Shown here in pieces: positions 35,503 to 38,493 of a DNA stretch of 38,493 nucleotides. Location of the stretch: NCBI GenBank assembly GCA_944320965.1, contig CALUJO010000023.1:1-38493 (forward strand), in the 5' to 3' direction. The translations under genes were made by a program, and so were the position numbers. A model generated the notes under the pieces. It did not search any database. It saw nothing but the letters and a program-made list of their open reading frames with translations, and was not told the DNA's origin. This stretch comes from an uncultured Bacteroidaceae bacterium (lineage in GTDB: Bacteria; Bacteroidota; Bacteroidia; Bacteroidales; Bacteroidaceae). Position 1 is the stretch's first letter, and the number at the start of each line of letters is the position of its first letter.

Positions 35503-36081
35503 ATGAAAAAATTTTTATTATTAGCAATTTTGAGTTTTAGTAGTTTGTTATATTCATATTCCAATCAATGCTATGAAGTAGAAGACGAACAAAATGCTCC
35601 TATTGACCGAGGTATGTGTAAAGGAGTATCTCAAGAATATAAATGGTCGGAGTTGGAGGGTATATGGGTTTCAGACAAATTTCTTGAATATTATAGCATT
35701 TTAAGAACATATATGGCACAACGAGCTCCGAGTGGAACTTTTCTTTCACATCGGGAATATGGTAATTTCAGTGTTGAAGGATTTCAAATTAAACGAAACG
35801 GAACAATTAGAAAAATAACATTTAAAGTAACAAGAGGCAATAATGCAGATTCATTGTTTTCTATGGGTATACAGGCAGAAGATGGAAAATTATCATGGTC
35901 AGGCATTGATAGTGGTGAACTTGGAAATGATGTATATATTGAAGATAATGTTATTTATGTTAATTGGAAGGCAAGGTATGAGATTATTGGGGATAATTAT
36001 ATAAATGATTATGACCATTATTTGGATGATGATGGTAGTCGTTATAAGTTGGAATCTTTTTTATATGGCATTCCTTACTGA
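35503..36081 (+). CDS. exported protein of unknown function, possible lipocalin-like fold
   Basis: From ATG 35503 (an in-frame TTG at 35491 is less likely) the product is 192 residues with a clear signal peptide (KFLLLAILSFSSLLYSYS). The mature part has WSELEGIWVSDKFLEYYS near the start, where small lipocalin-like proteins carry a G-x-W motif. Beta strands follow: FSVEGFQIKRNGTIRKITF, SLFSMGIQAEDGKLSW and NVIYVNWKARYEIIGDNYI. An acidic stretch DYDHYLDDDGSRY (near 170) could bind a metal ion. No family is recognised. The gene starts 16 bases after the TapB-like gene and is very AT-rich. Confidence 0.78.
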   Translation: MKKFLLLAILSFSSLLYSYSNQCYEVEDEQNAPIDRGMCKGVSQEYKWSELEGIWVSDKFLEYYSILRTYMAQRAPSGTFLSHREYGNFSVEGFQIKRNGTIRKITFKVTRGNNADSLFSMGIQAEDGKLSWSGIDSGELGNDVYIEDNVIYVNWKARYEIIGDNYINDYDHYLDDDGSRYKLESFLYGIPY

Positions 36082-36114
36082 ATTTGTTTTATTCTTTATG
36101 TTTGATTTTTTATT

Positions 36115-36594
36115 ATGAGAAATTTAAAAAATAGTTTAAGGTTGATATTTTTAATATTAACTCTAAGTGGCTTATTCTTTTCTTGTTCAATAGAGAATAG
36201 CAAAGAAGAAGATCCGTCTTCAGAAACAGAAACTTCTTCATTGTCTCCGGATGAATTGCTTGGTAGGGCTTTTTATAGAAGTGGATATTTTGTTATAGGC
36301 AATAACGGTTATATAGGTCATTATCAAATCTATATAGAGTTTGTTTCAACAAGTATATGTGAAATACGATTTAAAGCAAGAGACATGGTAAATAGGTGGT
36401 CAAATTATTTATCTATTGATGAAACAGAATCATGTGATTATATTGTAGACGGAGATAAGATAATATTAAAGGATTATCCTTTTTATATGAATGGTCAGAA
36501 CAGTCAAGATGTTGAATATACTTATTGTGGTGATTTCCTTTATGAAGGTTATCGTAGGTACTATGAACAAGAAGAACCGGTTTGGTGGGGATAA
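36115..36594 (+). CDS. small lipoprotein of unknown function
   Basis: A 159-residue protein with an SpII signal (hydrophobic 8-22, C24 in LFFSCSIEN). A Ser/Glu-rich linker follows (about 26-44), then a beta-rich domain beginning SPDELLGRAFYRSGYFVIG and containing GHYQIYIEFVSTSICEIRF and CDYIVDGDKIILKDYPFYM. The L-x-G-x-x-F/W start and strand order are reminiscent of the preceding gene's product, so the two may share a fold, but identity is too low to call by eye. It is the last gene of the AT-rich cluster, 33 bases after its neighbour. Confidence 0.78.
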   Translation: MRNLKNSLRLIFLILTLSGLFFSCSIENSKEEDPSSETETSSLSPDELLGRAFYRSGYFVIGNNGYIGHYQIYIEFVSTSICEIRFKARDMVNRWSNYLSIDETESCDYIVDGDKIILKDYPFYMNGQNSQDVEYTYCGDFLYEGYRRYYEQEEPVWWG

Positions 36595-36704
36595 AATAAG
36601 TAAATACAAATTGGCGTGAAGCATTTGTTTGAGTGACATATTGTTACTCCTTAAAAGATTGTTAACTTATACTCAATAATTTAGTTTGTAAAAGTCTTTG
36701 CTTG

Positions 36705-36743
36705 TCTGCAAGTTCCTTATTTTTAGGATAAGAAACTTGCAGA
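36705..36743 (+). terminator. terminator of the exported-protein cluster
   Basis: Near-perfect 16-bp inverted repeat (36705-36720 and 36728-36743, one C-A mismatch, loop of 7) with CTGCAAGTT at its base, followed by TTTTTATTT. It is 110 bases after the last stop. A weaker 7-bp hairpin (GAGTGAC/GTTACTC) lies near 36633. Confidence 0.82.
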
Positions 36744-36842
36744 TTTTTATTTATAAAATAATGAGAATTTGTTTTTCAGTAAATATGATATTTAATATCA
36801 ATATTTCTATTTGCAAACAAAACCACTTATTGTTTTTCTCTA

Positions 36843-36850
36843 TAATTTTG
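36843..36850 (+). promoter_or_regulatory. -7 element for the GNAT-nitrilase gene
   Basis: TAATTTTG matches TAnnTTTG, 24 bases before the ATG at 36875. There is no clear -33. Confidence 0.45.
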
Positions 36851-36874
36851 TGCGGTTAAAACAATATCCTAAAA

Positions 36875-38410
36875 ATGGAGAATCAGAATATTAGTAAAAT
36901 TCAGGTGCGACTGTTGCAGATAGAGGATTATGCTCAGTTGGCACAATCATTCCGCCGTGTATATTCTGACGGAAGTGATGTCTTTTGGACTCACAAACAA
37001 ATCGAAACATTGTTGAGGATTTTCCCCGAAGGTCAGGTTGTAACTGTTGCCGACGATAAGATTGTTGGCTGTGCATTGTCTATAATTGTGGATTATGACC
37101 TTGTAAAGGGCGACCATACTTATGCAAAAGTAACCGGAAACGAAACATTCAGTACACACAATCCGAATGGCAATATCCTTTACGGAATAGAAGTCTTCAT
37201 ACATCCTGAATATCGCGGGCTGCGTCTTGCACGACGAATGTATGAATACCGCAAGGAACTCTGCGAACAGCTGAACTTGAAAGCCATAATGTTTGGAGGA
37301 CGTATTCCGAATTATCACAAATATGCCGACAGGATGCGCCCTAAGGAATACATCGAACGCGTAGGCAAACGTGAGATATTTGACCCGGTTCTTACTTTCC
37401 AGCTTTCAAACGATTTCCACGTAAGGAAGGTTATGACCAATTATTTGCCAAATGATGAGGAGTCAAAGCACTATGCATGCCTTTTGCAATGGGATAATAT
37501 CTACTATCAGCCGCCAACGGAAAATCCGATACCTGCAAAGACAAGTGTGCGTGTCGGTCTTGTGCAGTGGCAGATGCGAAACTATCATTCAATAGACGAC
37601 CTGTTCGAGCAGATAGAATTCTTTGTTGATGCGGTTTCTGGATATAAAAGCGACTTTATTCTTTTCCCAGAATATTTCAATGCTCCGCTGATGGAAGAGT
37701 TCAACCATATGAGCGAGTCGGAAGCAATCAGGGGATTGTGCTCTTATACAGACGAGATACGCGACCGCTTTGTGAAACTTGCCATAAGCTATAATATAAA
37801 TATCATTACGGGAAGTATGCCGTTGCAGCGTGAGGACGGTCTTTATAATGTGGGATTCCTGTGTCGCAGAGACGGTAGTTATGAAATGTACGAGAAGATA
37901 CATGTCACACCAGAAGAGACAAAAAGCTGGGGACTTACCGGAGGCAACAAGGTACAGACCTTCGAAACCGACTGTGCCAAGGTTGGCGTACTGATTTGCT
38001 ATGATGTTGAATTCCCTGAACTTTCAAGGATTATGGCAGACCAGGGCATGCAGATACTTTTTGTACCTTTCCTTACAGATACGCAAAACGCATATTCACG
38101 TGTAAGGGTTTGCGCACAGGCAAGGGCGATAGAGAACGAATGCTTTGTTGTGATTGCCGGAAGTGTGGGCAACTTGCCGCGTGTTCATAATATGGATATA
38201 CAGTATGCGCAGTCAGGAGTGTTCACTCCGTGCGATTTTGCTTTCCCAACTGACGGAAAGAGGGCAGAGGCTACTCCTAATACGGAAATGATTCTTGTAT
38301 CGGATATAGACCTTGACTTGCTGAATGAGCTGCATACCTATGGAAGTGTAAGAACATTGAAGGACAGAAGAAAAGACCTTTATGAAGTGAGGTTCAAAGG
38401 AAAAATCTGA
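36875..38410 (+). CDS. fused GNAT acetyltransferase and carbon-nitrogen hydrolase
   Basis: A 511-residue two-domain cytosolic protein. Residues about 8-200 form a GNAT N-acetyltransferase domain with the acetyl-CoA loop in HPEYRGLRLARRMYEYR (110-126). Residues about 225-500 form a nitrilase-superfamily amidohydrolase with the complete Glu-Lys-Cys triad: E266 in LFPEYFNAP, K341 in YEKIHVTPEE and C375 in LICYDVEFPEL. Such fusions are known in several bacterial phyla but their substrates are not established. The amidase could free an amine that the acetyltransferase caps, or the two could act in opposite directions; that is inference. It has its own promoter element and stands alone. Confidence 0.92.
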   Translation: MENQNISKIQVRLLQIEDYAQLAQSFRRVYSDGSDVFWTHKQIETLLRIFPEGQVVTVADDKIVGCALSIIVDYDLVKGDHTYAKVTGNETFSTHNPNGNILYGIEVFIHPEYRGLRLARRMYEYRKELCEQLNLKAIMFGGRIPNYHKYADRMRPKEYIERVGKREIFDPVLTFQLSNDFHVRKVMTNYLPNDEESKHYACLLQWDNIYYQPPTENPIPAKTSVRVGLVQWQMRNYHSIDDLFEQIEFFVDAVSGYKSDFILFPEYFNAPLMEEFNHMSESEAIRGLCSYTDEIRDRFVKLAISYNINIITGSMPLQREDGLYNVGFLCRRDGSYEMYEKIHVTPEETKSWGLTGGNKVQTFETDCAKVGVLICYDVEFPELSRIMADQGMQILFVPFLTDTQNAYSRVRVCAQARAIENECFVVIAGSVGNLPRVHNMDIQYAQSGVFTPCDFAFPTDGKRAEATPNTEMILVSDIDLDLLNELHTYGSVRTLKDRRKDLYEVRFKGKI

Positions 38411-38457
38411 ATAATGCGTAAGCATTCGGTAAACCACGTTGCAAATTTTGTGAATTA

Positions 38458-38493
38458 GTTCCGAATCGGTGCTATTCGTAGTCGATTCGGAAC
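38458..38493. repeat. perfect inverted repeat at the window edge
   Basis: GTTCCGAATCG (38458-38468) pairs with CGATTCGGAAC (38483-38493) around a 14-base loop. It begins 47 bases after the last stop. It may be the terminator of the GNAT-nitrilase gene, but any T-run would lie outside the window. Confidence 0.75.

Noticed and set aside
1..38493. CRISPR arrays, insertion sequences, integrases, prophage or conjugation genes
   Set aside because: I looked for regularly spaced direct repeats, transposase motifs and phage structural proteins on both strands and saw none.

Overview
The window looks like a chromosomal segment of a Bacteroidales bacterium (phylum Bacteroidota). The evidence is the recurring TAnnTTTG -7 promoter element (sometimes with an upstream TTTG about 19-20 bases away), many SpII lipoproteins, a TonB-dependent receptor with an N-terminal CarboxypepD_reg-like domain, a DUF4837 lipoprotein, the epimerase-type threonine dehydrogenase and a T9SS-like C-terminal tail on a protease. 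I cannot fix the genus by eye.

Layout. 1-1005 (minus): tRNA-Pro(TGG) and a lipoprotein. 1213-6942 (plus): a tight operon of cca, mnmA, a secreted subtilase, xseA and xseB, followed by ilvE with its own promoter and terminator. 8165-12424 (minus): DPP IV, lipA and a serine hydrolase. 12700-15066 (plus): a TonB-dependent receptor, separated from kbl (minus) by a 21-bp bidirectional terminator. 15212-17636: kbl and tdh are divergent and together give the two-step threonine to glycine plus acetyl-CoA pathway. tdh is followed by a lipoprotein, murB and a NimA-like flavin/PNPOx-fold gene. 20126-23782: a small lipoprotein (minus), then rlmN, a DUF4837 lipoprotein and pdxA (plus). 24023-28456 (plus): a MarR-regulated tripartite efflux operon (MarR, TolC-like, EmrA-like, EmrB-like). 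28530-31490 (minus): a large receiver plus PPDK-type ATP-grasp protein. 31964-33301: gdhA. 33302-36594: an AT-rich accessory stretch with a structured, terminator-bearing leader or ncRNA and four small exported proteins. 36875-38410: a GNAT-nitrilase fusion.

Most genes are housekeeping or well-known families and look intact. The two places that stand out are the efflux operon and the accessory block after gdhA. In the efflux operon the outer-membrane and adaptor genes carry two 1-base frameshifts and an in-frame TAG, while the regulator and the pump are open. In the accessory block about 400 bases of hairpin-rich DNA, with a promoter at one end and a terminator at the other, precede a cluster of unrecognised envelope proteins.

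Limits: all family calls are from reading motifs. No database search or folding program was run.
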